DNA from: Micromonospora_J zhanjiangensis
GTDB taxonomy: Bacteria > Actinomycetota > Actinomycetes > Mycobacteriales > Micromonosporaceae
Reading direction: 5' to 3'
Length of the DNA: 64,000 nucleotides
Assembly (NCBI RefSeq): GCF_042650605.1
Contig: NZ_JBHSBN010000013.1
Coordinates: forward strand, 112,933-176,932
Numbering within the stretch: position 1 is the stretch's first letter; each line of letters opens with the position of its first letter. Positions 52,842-61,454 of this stretch are shown here, piece after piece. The notes under the pieces were generated by a model. It searched no databases, was not told the origin of the DNA, and saw nothing but the letters and a program-made list of their open reading frames with translations. A program made the translations under genes and the position numbers.

Positions 52842-53536
52842 CAACCGACGTGGTGGACGGGATCCAGTTACCACGCAGCAAGGACGGGGACCTGCCCGTA
52901 GTCGTGCAGGTCCATGGTGAAACGGCGTTGTTCTCCCGACCGGAGTTGAAGGTCGAACGGGTCAGCTACCCGGTGATGCCCCCGTCCGCGGCGGTGGGGG
53001 TCCTGGAGGCGATCTTCTGGAAACCCGAGATCCAATATCGGATCGTCGCCATCGAAGTGCTCAACCCGATCAAGCAGTTCACCATCCGCCGGAACGAAAC
53101 CTCCGACGTGGCGCCGCTCGCGGAGGCGATCCGGGGGACCCGTCGGGTGAACACGGTGGCGAACCGGGACCAACGCAACGCCGTCTGCCTCCGCGACGTC
53201 GGTTACCGCATCCACGCCCACATCGAAACCGCGGCGCACGCCGACAAGCCGGTCGCCGCCTATCGGGACCAGTTGCGTCGGCGGGTTCGTCGGGGGGCAT
53301 GCTTCCAGCAACCCTACCTGGGCACCCGCGAATTCACGGCAGAGTTTCGCTGGCCGGATGAGACGCCACGCCAACGCAACCTCGACCAGGACATCGGAAT
53401 CATGTTGCACTCGATCCGACGGGACACGACGGGCCGTCCTCGGATGAACTGGTTCGCCGCCCGGATCGTCGAAGGCGTGCTGTCGGTGCCCGAAAGCGGA
53501 ATTGAGCTGGAATTGCCGGACGGTGGAGTCGCCTGA
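52838..53536 (+). CDS. cas5: Cas5c (Cas5d), pre-crRNA-processing subunit
   Basis: A 232-residue RAMP protein. The N-terminal segment VHGETALFSRPELKVERVSYPVMPPSAAVGVLEAIFWKP (residues about 27-65) and QFTIRRNE are typical of type I-C Cas5. In this subtype Cas5 replaces Cas6 and cuts the repeat beside its hairpin, then stays on the crRNA handle. A C-terminal region with RACFQQPYLGTREFTAEF-like sequence matches the family. GTG start overlapping cas3 and TGATG overlap with cas8c show tight coupling. Confidence 0.95.
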   Translation: MTTDVVDGIQLPRSKDGDLPVVVQVHGETALFSRPELKVERVSYPVMPPSAAVGVLEAIFWKPEIQYRIVAIEVLNPIKQFTIRRNETSDVAPLAEAIRGTRRVNTVANRDQRNAVCLRDVGYRIHAHIETAAHADKPVAAYRDQLRRRVRRGACFQQPYLGTREFTAEFRWPDETPRQRNLDQDIGIMLHSIRRDTTGRPRMNWFAARIVEGVLSVPESGIELELPDGGVA

Positions 53537-55356
53537 TGTTGCTGCAACGCCTGGTGCAGTACGCCGACAGCAGCGACGACGTCGACCCTCCGTTCTACGC
53601 CCGCAAGCCGGTCCGCTGGCTGCTCGACATCACGGGAGACGGGTCCCCGGCAGGTGCCCTCACGGACACCGCCCAGCCGAAAGAACCCGGGCGGAAGTTC
53701 GGAGTGCCCCGAGCGGTCCCGGCGGTCACCCGTACCGTGGGGGTTGCCCCGGCGCTGGCGGTCGACACCGTCGAATACGTCTTCGGCTGGGTGGACGAGG
53801 CGGCGAAGCCGGACCGGGTCGCGAAGCAGCGCGCCGCCTTCCGCGAGCTGACCAAGGACTGGGCCGCCGCCGAACCGGACGGCCCTGCGGCGGCCGTCGA
53901 CGCCTTCTACCGGGACGGCCACGATCAGACCTTCGAACCACCCGAAGGCTGGAAGCGAAGCGACCTGGTCGCGTTCCGGGTTGACGGGGAGCTCGCGTGC
54001 GCGGCAGAGTCCGCGATCAGGTACTGGGCGACCGTGGCCGGGGGACGAAAAGGGTCGGGGCAGTCGGGGCTCTGCCTGGTGTGCGGCCAGGACAAGCCGC
54101 TGCTGAAGACGATTCCTTTGCAGGTACCGCAGCGGTGGTTGCCGGGCGCCACCCAGGGCGCGTCATTGGTCAGCATCAACGCCTCGGTCCACGGATACGA
54201 GCTGCAGAAGTTTCTCGGCAACACGCCGATCTGCCTCGACTGCGGCCTGAAGTTCATGTCCGCGTTCACCACCCTGTTGTCCAGCGAGCGGCACAGCACC
54301 ACCCTGTCCGGGCAGAACGCGCGGCTGGCCTGGTGGGTGGTGGGCGGGTCGATCTTCGACCCGATGGGACCGCTCGACCAGCCAAACGAAACCGACATTC
54401 AGGACCTGCTTGCCGGGCCCGCCACGGGTGAGCGAGGCGACCTCGACGAGAACTCGACCTACTGCTCGGTGACCGTGGGCGGCAACGTCGCCCGGGTGAT
54501 GGTGCGCGACTGGGTGGAACTCCCGGTCCCACGGATCAAGGAGAACATCCGGCAGTGGTTCGACGACCACGAGATCGTCGACCAGTGGACCGGCGAGGTG
54601 ACCAGGATCCGGCTTGTCCAACTCGCTCGCGCCGCCGGTCGCTGGCAGCGGGGCAGAGGCGGTGGTGCGGGCTCGTGGGCGCAGTTCGGCTCCTCCGGTG
54701 AGGACCGGCCGGCCGGAATCTACAACGCGCTGTTGCGCTCGGCCCTGCTGCGCCAGCCGCTTCCACCGAAGCTGCTCACCCACGTCATCAACCGCATCCG
54801 CCAGGACGGACGTCTGGATCCGGCCCGGGTCGGGCTCATCCGCCTCGCCCTACGCCGTCACCCGTCCCTGACGAAAGCTGAGCGAGAGAGGCTGACGCCC
54901 ACCTTGAACCTCGACAATCCCACCCCTGCCTATCTGTCCGGCCGGATCTTCGCCGTGCTCGACGAGTTGCAGCGGACTGTGTCCCACGCGGCCAAGCAGC
55001 CCCTGAACACCACCTTCGCCGAGAAGTACTTCGGCCGGGCCATCACCAACCCGCAAGCCGTGCTGGTGGCCGGCGAACGTACCGCGGTGGCTTGGCTGCG
55101 CCGGCTGCGCGGCCCGCTGAAGCGGCCGACCTGGGCCAACGCCTACCAGCGCCGGCTCGACGACCTGTACGCGCAACTGCCGCAGATCCCCAGCGGAGCC
55201 GTCCTCGCCGAGAAAGCCAACTTCATTCTCGGCTACCACCAGCAGCGCGCCGCGATGCAGGCCGAGCGGACCGCCGCAGCCGCCGCGAAGAAGAGCACCG
55301 ACCTGCCGCCCACCCTCGACGAGGTGGCACCCGAAACCGAAGGAGCAGCCGTATGA
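53536..55356 (+). CDS. cas8c: Cas8c (Csd1), Cascade large subunit
   Basis: A 606-residue type I-C large subunit that should read the PAM and bind target DNA. The opening MLLQRLVQYADSSDDVDPPFYARKPVRWLLDI is typical (residues 1-32). Two Cys pairs, CLVCGQDK near 180 and CLDCGLKF near 233, may hold zinc. In I-C loci the small subunit is made from an internal start of this gene; a plausible internal site was not identified by eye. The segment TAQPKEPGRKFG near residue 45 is closely matched by an array 2 spacer. It overlaps both neighbours. Confidence 0.95.
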   Translation: MLLQRLVQYADSSDDVDPPFYARKPVRWLLDITGDGSPAGALTDTAQPKEPGRKFGVPRAVPAVTRTVGVAPALAVDTVEYVFGWVDEAAKPDRVAKQRAAFRELTKDWAAAEPDGPAAAVDAFYRDGHDQTFEPPEGWKRSDLVAFRVDGELACAAESAIRYWATVAGGRKGSGQSGLCLVCGQDKPLLKTIPLQVPQRWLPGATQGASLVSINASVHGYELQKFLGNTPICLDCGLKFMSAFTTLLSSERHSTTLSGQNARLAWWVVGGSIFDPMGPLDQPNETDIQDLLAGPATGERGDLDENSTYCSVTVGGNVARVMVRDWVELPVPRIKENIRQWFDDHEIVDQWTGEVTRIRLVQLARAAGRWQRGRGGGAGSWAQFGSSGEDRPAGIYNALLRSALLRQPLPPKLLTHVINRIRQDGRLDPARVGLIRLALRRHPSLTKAERERLTPTLNLDNPTPAYLSGRIFAVLDELQRTVSHAAKQPLNTTFAEKYFGRAITNPQAVLVAGERTAVAWLRRLRGPLKRPTWANAYQRRLDDLYAQLPQIPSGAVLAEKANFILGYHQQRAAMQAERTAAAAAKKSTDLPPTLDEVAPETEGAAV

Positions 55357-56216
55357 CCGCCGCCCACCTCGACCCGGCCCGCCGGCACGACGTCGTGCTG
55401 GTCTTCGATGTCGCGGACGGTAACCCGAACGGCGACCCGGACGCCGGCAACCAGCCGCGTACCGACGACGAGACCGGCCAGGGACTCGTCACCGATGTCG
55501 CGATCAAGCGCAAGATCCGCGACACGGTTTCATTGATGCGCGGCGACGACTCGCGTTACGGCATCTTCGTCGAGGCCGGACACGCCCTCAACACCCGCAT
55601 CGAGGCGGGCTTGACGGCTAACCCCGGCAAGGCTGACGACGCGCAGCGGTGGCTCTGCGAGCACTACTTCGACATCCGCATGTTCGGCGCGGTACTCAGC
55701 ACCGGCAAGGGCGGCGGCGCCGGCCAGGTTCGCGGGCCGGTGCAGCTGACCTTCGCCCGCAGCATCGACCCGATCCTGCCCACCGATCACGCCATCACCC
55801 GGGTCACCCAGACTCGGCAGGAGGACATCGACAAGGGCGAGAGCACCGAGATGGGTTCCAAGTGGACCGTCCCGTACGGCCTCTACAAGGCCCACCTCTT
55901 TTACTCCGCACCGCGCGCGGCCAAGACCGGCGTGACCAGCGACGACCTCGCCGCGCTCTGGCAGGCCATCTCGGTCATGTTCGACCACGACCGGTCCGCG
56001 ACCCGCGGCGAGATGAAGCTGTGCGGCCTCTACATCTTCAGCCACGCCGATGCGCTCGGCGTCGCGCCGGCCGCCAGCCTGACCCAACGGGTACGGCTTG
56101 AGCGCGCCAACGGCGACAAGGCCGCCCGCGCCCATACCGACTATCGGCGGGAGCTGAACACCGAAGGGCTGCCTGACGGGGTCGAGCTGACGAAGCTGGT
56201 CGACCTCTGGCCGTGA
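55353..56216 (+). CDS. cas7: Cas7c (Csd2), Cascade backbone
   Basis: A 287-residue RAMP protein that forms the crRNA-bound filament. It has DVVLVFDVADGNPNGDPDAGNQPR, TDVAIKRKIRDTVSL and RMFGAVLSTGKGGGAGQVRGPVQLTFARSIDPI (span over about residues 108-140), all strongly conserved in Csd2. ATG 55353 overlaps the cas8c stop (ATGA); AAGGAGCAG lies before it. Length fits the family. Confidence 0.97.
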   Translation: MTAAHLDPARRHDVVLVFDVADGNPNGDPDAGNQPRTDDETGQGLVTDVAIKRKIRDTVSLMRGDDSRYGIFVEAGHALNTRIEAGLTANPGKADDAQRWLCEHYFDIRMFGAVLSTGKGGGAGQVRGPVQLTFARSIDPILPTDHAITRVTQTRQEDIDKGESTEMGSKWTVPYGLYKAHLFYSAPRAAKTGVTSDDLAALWQAISVMFDHDRSATRGEMKLCGLYIFSHADALGVAPAASLTQRVRLERANGDKAARAHTDYRRELNTEGLPDGVELTKLVDLWP

Positions 56217-56854
56217 CCGACGACGGTCAGGCGGACAGCGGAGGCATTGAGGTTCCGCTGTCCGCCCTGGAGCACTACGCCTACTGCCACCGGCAAACCG
56301 CGCTGATCCACGTCGAAGGCATCTGGGCCGAGAGCGGCGACACCGTACGCGGGGACCTGAGCCATGCCGCCGTCGACCTGCCCGGCATCCGTCGCCGCGC
56401 CGGCGTCACGGTCGTCCGGTCACTACCGGTCTGGAGCCACGAGTACGGCCTACGCGGCATCTGCGACGTCGTCGAGTTCAGCGGGAACACAGCGACACCG
56501 GTCGAATACAAGGTTGGCCGGTACCAGCCGGACGGGCCGGCACAGCTGCAACTCGGGGGACAAGCTCTCTGTCTCATCGAAGCCGGCTTCGACGTAGCAG
56601 ACGGCTACATCTACTCCGTCGCTGAGCGCCGTCGACACCCGGTCGCCATCGACGCGGGCCTGCTCGCCCGGGTCGTGGCCGCGACCCGGGCCGTACGACG
56701 AATCCTGGAAACGCGGACGTTGCCCCTGGCGCGTAACGACTCCCGCTGCCGCAAGTGCTCGCTCCGAGACGACTGCCTGCCCGAGGTCACCCACGGAGAC
56801 GCGCGCGTGCCGGATTTGTTCAGCCCTCGACCGCTGGGGACATGGCGTGACTGA
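56213..56854 (+). CDS. cas4: Cas4 nuclease, spacer-selection protein
   Basis: A 213-residue RecB-type nuclease. One Cys lies in LSALEHYAYCHRQTALIHVEG and three in RCRKCSLRDDCLPE; together they bind the 4Fe-4S cluster. The nuclease core has GICDVVEFSGNTATPVEYKVGR (the Asp and Glu-x-Lys). Cas4 trims prespacers and makes Cas1-Cas2 choose those with the right PAM. It overlaps cas7 and cas1. Confidence 0.95.
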   Translation: MTDDGQADSGGIEVPLSALEHYAYCHRQTALIHVEGIWAESGDTVRGDLSHAAVDLPGIRRRAGVTVVRSLPVWSHEYGLRGICDVVEFSGNTATPVEYKVGRYQPDGPAQLQLGGQALCLIEAGFDVADGYIYSVAERRRHPVAIDAGLLARVVAATRAVRRILETRTLPLARNDSRCRKCSLRDDCLPEVTHGDARVPDLFSPRPLGTWRD

Positions 56855-57875
56855 ATTACTCAACACACTGTTCGTCCAGACCCCCGGCACCAGCCTGCAC
56901 CTCGACGGTGACACCGTACGGGTCTACCACCCCGAACAGGTCGGGCGTCGGATCCTGCCGCTGGTGCGCATCGACCACCTGGTGCTCTTCGGCGGCACCA
57001 CCATCACCGACGACCTGCTGCTGCGTTGCGCCGACGATGGCCGATCGGTTAGCTGGCTCACCAACATGGGCCGGTTCCGCGCCCGAGTTGCCGGACCCAC
57101 CTCCGGTAACCCCGTGCTGCGCCAAGCCCAGCACCGCGCAGCCGAGTCGGGCGAGCACCGCCTCCGACTGGCTATCGCCATGATCGCCGGGAAGATCCAC
57201 AACGCGCGACAAGTGCTGCTGCGCACCGCGCGGGACACCTCAGGCCATCGGCAGACCGCCCTACGGGCAACAGCGGAACTCGAAGCCCAACGCCTTACCC
57301 TGCTCGCCGCCGCCACCCGCATCGACGAAGTGCTCGGCGTCGAGGGGATCGCCGCCCGCGACTACTTCGCCGCAGTGCCCTACCTCGTGACGAACAGCAA
57401 ACAGTGGGGCGCATCCGGACGGAGCAAACGGCCACCCACCGACCCCGTCAACTGCCTGCTCTCCTTCTTGTACGGGATGCTGCGAGTCGCCGTGCACGGC
57501 GCGCTCGAACAGGTCGGACTCGATCCGTACATCGGGTTCCTGCACGGCGTACGCCCCGGCAAGCCGGCTCTCGCCCTCGATCTGATGGAGGAGTTTCGTC
57601 CGCTGCTGGCCGACCGGCTCGCCTTCACCCTGCTCAACCGGCGGGAACTGAGCCTCGACGACTTCGAGAAGATGCCCAACGACGCCTACCGGCTCACCGA
57701 GGCTGGACGCAGGACCGTACTCAACGCCTGGCAGCAAAGTCGGCAGCGGGAGTGGCCGCACGTCCAACTCGGCCGGGAGATCGCCGGCGCTCTGCTGCCA
57801 CTCGCCCAGGCCAGACTGTTGGCTCGGCACCTGCGCGGCGACCTGCCCGCGTACCAGCCGTGGACGGTCAACTGA
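56847..57875 (+). CDS. cas1: Cas1 integrase (type I-C)
   Basis: A 342-residue metal-dependent integrase that inserts spacers at the leader end. The catalytic Glu is in LGVEGIAARDYFA near residue 166, and the His and acidic residues lie in GFLHGVRPGKPALALDLMEEFRP near 232. The N-terminal beta domain (RILPLVRIDHLVLFGGTTIT) is typical. GTG start overlaps cas4 by 8 bases; the fixed Cas4-Cas1 neighbourhood fits their joint action. Confidence 0.97.
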   Translation: MTELLNTLFVQTPGTSLHLDGDTVRVYHPEQVGRRILPLVRIDHLVLFGGTTITDDLLLRCADDGRSVSWLTNMGRFRARVAGPTSGNPVLRQAQHRAAESGEHRLRLAIAMIAGKIHNARQVLLRTARDTSGHRQTALRATAELEAQRLTLLAAATRIDEVLGVEGIAARDYFAAVPYLVTNSKQWGASGRSKRPPTDPVNCLLSFLYGMLRVAVHGALEQVGLDPYIGFLHGVRPGKPALALDLMEEFRPLLADRLAFTLLNRRELSLDDFEKMPNDAYRLTEAGRRTVLNAWQQSRQREWPHVQLGREIAGALLPLAQARLLARHLRGDLPAYQPWTVN

Positions 57876-57876
57876 G

Positions 57877-58167
57877 ATGGACCTGCTCGTCACCTACGAC
57901 GTGGACACCACGACGCCCGAGGGGCAACAGCGTCTGCGGAAGGTCGCCAAGATCTGCGAAGCCCACGGCCACCGCGTACAGAAGTCCGTCTTCGAGATCG
58001 TCTGCACCGAGGCGGGTAAGGTACGGCTCGTGGCGGCTCTGCAGGCGACCATCCAGCCGGCCATCGACAGTGTACGGATCTACCGCCTCCCGGCCACGTC
58101 GCTCGATGACGTCGAGCATCTGGGTAAGCCGCGGCAGGTCGACCCACGTGGCCCGTTCGTGATCTAG
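57877..58167 (+). CDS. cas2: Cas2, adaptation complex subunit
   Basis: A 96-residue ferredoxin-fold protein that bridges two Cas1 dimers. It begins MDLLVTYDVDTTTPEGQQRLRKVAK and has HGHRVQKSVFEIVCTEA, typical of the I-C type. It starts 1 bp after cas1. Its last codons GTG ATC TAG lie inside the GATCTAGGAACC element that begins both leaders, so the gene runs directly into the leader of array 2. Confidence 0.97.
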   Translation: MDLLVTYDVDTTTPEGQQRLRKVAKICEAHGHRVQKSVFEIVCTEAGKVRLVAALQATIQPAIDSVRIYRLPATSLDDVEHLGKPRQVDPRGPFVI

Positions 58168-58255
58168 GAACCCCCGGTGACCCGGAAAACGCCGCAGGTT
58201 CCTAACCTCGAAATGGTCGCTAATCGGAATATTTTAGCTCGGGCGCCAGCAGCTA
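58161..58255 (+). promoter_or_regulatory. Leader of array 2, outer part, cut by IS630
   Basis: GATCTAGGAACC at 58161-58172 and GGTTCC at 58197-58202 match the array 1 leader. The AT-rich stretch around TCGGAATATTTTAGCTC follows. The IS630 lies immediately after TA at 58254-58255. Confidence 0.8.
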
Positions 58256-59415
58256 CAGATCTTGAATGGTCAGGTTGTGTCGGGTTCGAGGGTCAGTCCG
58301 GTGTGAGCGAGGAAGCCGTCGAGTAGGTCGGTGCGGTACTGGATGCTCTTGAGGCGGTTCTTGATGATCGCGAGGAGGTGGTCGACGCCGGTGACGGCGA
58401 GGTTGCCGATGCTGCGTTTGAGGTGTGACCACACCGCTTCGGTCGGGTTCAGGTCGGGTGCGTAGGCCGGTAGCCGGATCACGGTCAGCCAGTCCCGGGC
58501 GTCGATCATGGTGCGCATCGCGGCGCTGATGTGGGTGTTCAGGTTGTCCCAGATCAGCACGATCGGTCCGCCGAGTTGCTGGTGGGCGGCGTCGAGCAGG
58601 GCGATGTAGTCGCGTTCGCTGAAGCTGCGCCGCTCGTTCTTGCGGTTGCGGTGCACGATCGTGCGGTAGATCAGACGGGGGCGCTGTCCGGGCCGGTAGC
58701 AGGTCAGACCGGCGATCGACACCCGGCCGGATCCCTTACCGGAAACCGGAACCACAGGGGTGTGTCCGCGTCGGCCCCAGGTGCGTACCTTCGGTGGGCG
58801 CAGCGTCTGACCGGCCTCGTCCTCGAAGACCAGCCACGCCTGCCGCTGCGCCGCTACCGTTTTCCCGCCGGCCACGTCTCCCGCCGCCACGTGACAATCG
58901 CGGCCTCGTCCCGCTCGACCGCCCGATGCCTCGGTACCTGCACCGACCAGCCCAACCGGTACATGATGTTCGCCGTACCGCGCAGCGTGTACCGGGTGCG
59001 GAACATCCGAGCGATCAAGTCTGACACCCGGGCCAGGGTCCACCGCTGATCATTACCGAAGCCGTGCGCCGCCGGCCCCTGCTCCAAGGCGTCAGCCAGC
59101 CGCCGCAAACGGCCCTCATCCAGCCGGCACCGAGACCCACCCGGCCCCTTCGACGCCAGGGCCTGCTCACCACCGGCCCGCCACCGCTTGCGCCACCCGT
59201 ACACCGCAGTCTGCGACACCCGCAGCCTGCGCGCGATCTCCGGCACCGACACATCCTCGGCGAACCACCCGGCCGCCTGCCGTCGTACCGCCTCACGCTT
59301 CGCCCGCCCCCGCGCGGACAACCCACCTCCATCGGGATACCTCATCCCATCGATCTACCCCGACCCCAAGCCATCACACAAACCACATCGGACGAACCTG
59401 ACCATTCAAGGTCTG
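58256..59415. mobile_element. IS630-family insertion sequence, complete, 1160 bp
   Basis: Terminal inverted repeats of 21 bp begin CAGATCTTGAATGGTCAGG on the left (58256-58276) and, read inward, CAGACCTTGAATGGTCAGG on the right (59395-59415), with one mismatch. The dinucleotide TA flanks both ends (58254-58255 and 59416-59417), the target duplication expected for IS630/Tc1-mariner transposition. It sits in the array 2 leader, 40 bp before the first repeat. Confidence 0.95.
58270..59345 (-). CDS. IS630-family transposase, two frames joined by -1 frameshifting
   Basis: The first frame (58854-59345, 163 residues) holds helix-turn-helix domains (VPEIARRLRVSQTAVYGWRKRWR) and ends AGKR. The second (58270-59043) carries the DDE nuclease: first Asp in WLVFEDEAGQTLRPP, second in IVLIWDNLNTH and the Glu in PDLNPTEAVWSHLKR. 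The slippery heptamer GGGAAAA (complement of 58860-58866) stands two codons before the first stop. A -1 slip there joins the frames exactly where the DDE domain should continue (GGKTVAAQRQAW). All catalytic residues are intact, so the element may still be mobile. Confidence 0.92.
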
Positions 59416-59455
59416 TAATGCATTGCTTAATAGCTATATTTGCTGTTGGCGAGCG
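59416..59455 (+). promoter_or_regulatory. Leader of array 2, repeat-proximal part
   Basis: Forty bases left between the IS630 and the first repeat, beginning with the duplicated TA. It ends with GCTATATTTGCTGTTGGCGA then GCG, which aligns without gaps (17 of 23 identical) to the end of the array 1 leader. Confidence 0.85.
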
Positions 59456-61114
59456 GCTGCGCCCGGTCCCCGGACCGGGCGAGGATCGCAACAAGACCGT
59501 CCGGGTGAGCGTCGGTCAGATCGAGACGCTGCGCCCGGTCCCCGGACCGGGCGAGGATCGCAACTTGCCGGGGCGCCGCCAGGTGGAGTAGTGGCCGGGG
59601 GCTGCGCCCGGTCCCCGGACCGGGCGAGGATCGCAACGGGTTGCTCGGCGAGTCCTCCAGGCCCGTGTATACGGGCTGCGCCCGGTCCCCGGACCGGGCG
59701 AGGATCGCAACCGGGCTCGGCTACCTGCCCCGAGACGCCCGATACAACGCTGCGCCCGGTCCCCGGACCGGGCGAGGATCGCAACGCCGGCGCCGCGATC
59801 ACCGGCGTCCGCGCTCAGCTGCTGCGCCCGGTCCCCGGACCGGGCGAGGATCGCAACGCGAACGTGCCGATCTGGGCTGACCTGGGGCTGCTGGCTGCGC
59901 CCGGTCCCCGGACCGGGCGAGGATCGCAACCGCTCCGTCCGAACCGGCACCAACGGCATCATTGGGCCGCTGCGCCCGGTCCCCGGACCGGGCGAGGATC
60001 GCAACGCCCCGACCGGCAAACCGACCGACCGGACGACCACGGCGCTGCGCCCGGTCCCCGGACCGGGCGAGGATCGCAACCGGATCTCGGCCAGGATCGC
60101 CTGCCCGTCGACGCCGGCTGCGCCCGGTCCCCGGACCGGGCGAGGATCGCAACGCCCTCACCGTGCCGTCCGGGTTGAACTCGGCCCGCAGCGCTGCGCC
60201 CGGTCCCCGGACCGGGCGAGGATCGCAACGCACTCCAGCCGAAAGAACCCGGGCGGCGGTTCGGGGCTGCGCCCGGTCCCCGGACCGGGCGAGGATCGCA
60301 ACTCGGATGGATCAGGTCCGCCGGTCCTCGGACGGCTGCTGCGCCCGGTCCCCGGACCGGGCGAGGATCGCAACCGTGCAGCCTTGCCGCGCCGCACGGC
60401 CGCCTTGAAGGGCTGCGCCCGGTCCCCGGACCGGGCGAGGATCGCAACAGGAGCCTGGGCACGTCTACTGGTGCGCCCGGGGTGGCTGCTGCGCCCGGTC
60501 CCCGGACCGGGCGAGGATCGCAACCGGCCCGCACCCCGCAAAGGCCGGCCGCGCAAACAAGCTGCGCCCGGTCCCCGGACCGGGCGAGGATCGCAACGTG
60601 GACGCGTACACCACCGGGACCGGCCTGGGGAGGGGCTGCGCCCGGTCCCCGGACCGGGCGAGGATCGCAACTGAGGTCTAGATCGCGGCGTTGTCGGTCA
60701 CGCCAGCGCGCTGCGCCCGGTCCCCGGACCGGGCGAGGATCGCAACTCGGAAATAGCGCTCAACGTGTGTCCGTAGGCCCAGCTGCTGCGCCCGGTCCCC
60801 GGACCGGGCGAGGATCGCAACTTGACCCACACCACGATGCCCAGCCGGCCCAACGTGGCTGCGCCCGGTCTTCGGACCGGGCGAGGATCGCAACGACCCG
60901 CGGACCGTGCGGGCCCGGTCGGAGCTGCGGGGGCTGCGCCCGGTCTTCGGACCGGGCGAGGATCGCAACGCCGGTAGGGTCGATCATCGCCTGCCCGGCC
61001 GGCGGGCTGCGCCCGGTCTCCGGACCAGGTGAGGATCGCAACTCAACTTCCAGGTCGCCACTACCAGGTCACCGGCCAGCTGCGCCCGGCCTCCGGACGG
61101 GCGAGAATCGCAAC
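59456..61114 (+). CRISPR. CRISPR array 2, 23 repeats and 22 spacers
   Basis: The same 37-nt repeat but with loop CCCG in repeats 1-19, always ending in AAC. Repeats 20 and 21 have loop TTCG. Repeat 22 has stem changes (GACCAGGTG), and the last (61079-61114) has lost a base and several stem positions, which marks the leader-distal end. Spacers are 35-39 nt. Spacer 11 (60230-60265) matches part of this locus's own cas8c imperfectly. Direction is rightward as in array 1. Confidence 0.99.
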
Positions 61115-61184
61115 GAGGGAATCGACGACGTCGGGCGTACTGGGATGTGCAAAACGGTCGGCTGGCCTGGGTGTGCGACCCGAT

Positions 61185-61247
61185 GTCTAGTAGATTAGAC
61201 AGATATTCTCTATTCATCTAGATGTCAGGCGTCCATGCGCTTAGACT
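61185..61247 (+). promoter_or_regulatory. Promoter and candidate operator of hicAB
   Basis: An AT-rich stretch with an inverted repeat GTCTA/TAGAC (61185-61200) and a 10-bp palindrome CATCTAGATG (61215-61224). A TAGACT box at 61242-61247 lies 6 bases before the hicA GTG. HicB antitoxins usually bind such palindromes to repress their own operon. Confidence 0.6.
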
Positions 61248-61253
61248 GCTTCG

Positions 61254-61445
61254 GTGAAGCGTGTCGACCTTCTCATCCGGATCAGCAAGGCAGCTGCCGA
61301 CGCTGGAGTCAGCTTTCGACTGGTCCGGGAGGGCGGTGGACACAGCGTCTATCGGTACGGCACGCAGAACGTGGTCATACCTCGACACAGGGAGATCAAC
61401 GAGCTGACGGCGCGGGGTATCTTGCGTTCGCTGGGGCTCGGGTGA
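61254..61445 (+). CDS. hicA: HicA-type toxin (mRNA interferase)
   Basis: A 63-residue double-stranded-RNA-binding-fold protein: KRVDLLIRISKAAADAGVSF, then the active-site His in REGGGHSVYRYGTQNVVIPRHR followed by EINELTARGILRSLGL. This is the standard HicA layout and length. HicA cleaves mRNA and stops growth until neutralised by HicB. GTG start with a TAGACT box six bases upstream suggests a leaderless message. It lies 140 bp after array 2. Confidence 0.88.
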   Translation: MKRVDLLIRISKAAADAGVSFRLVREGGGHSVYRYGTQNVVIPRHREINELTARGILRSLGLG

Positions 61446-61454
61446 GGGGGGCTG

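Noticed and set aside
53668..53703. Direct self-targeting of cas8c by array 2 spacer 11 as an autoimmune risk
   Set aside because: Seed-end mismatches and a GAC flank instead of TTC make efficient cutting of the local gene unlikely; origin from a related cas8c fits better.
60449..60487. Array 2 spacer 14 contains GTGCGCCCGGGG, which looks like a partial repeat
   Set aside because: The match to the repeat is only about 9 bases and the repeat spacing around it is regular, so it is most simply a spacer that happens to resemble the repeat.
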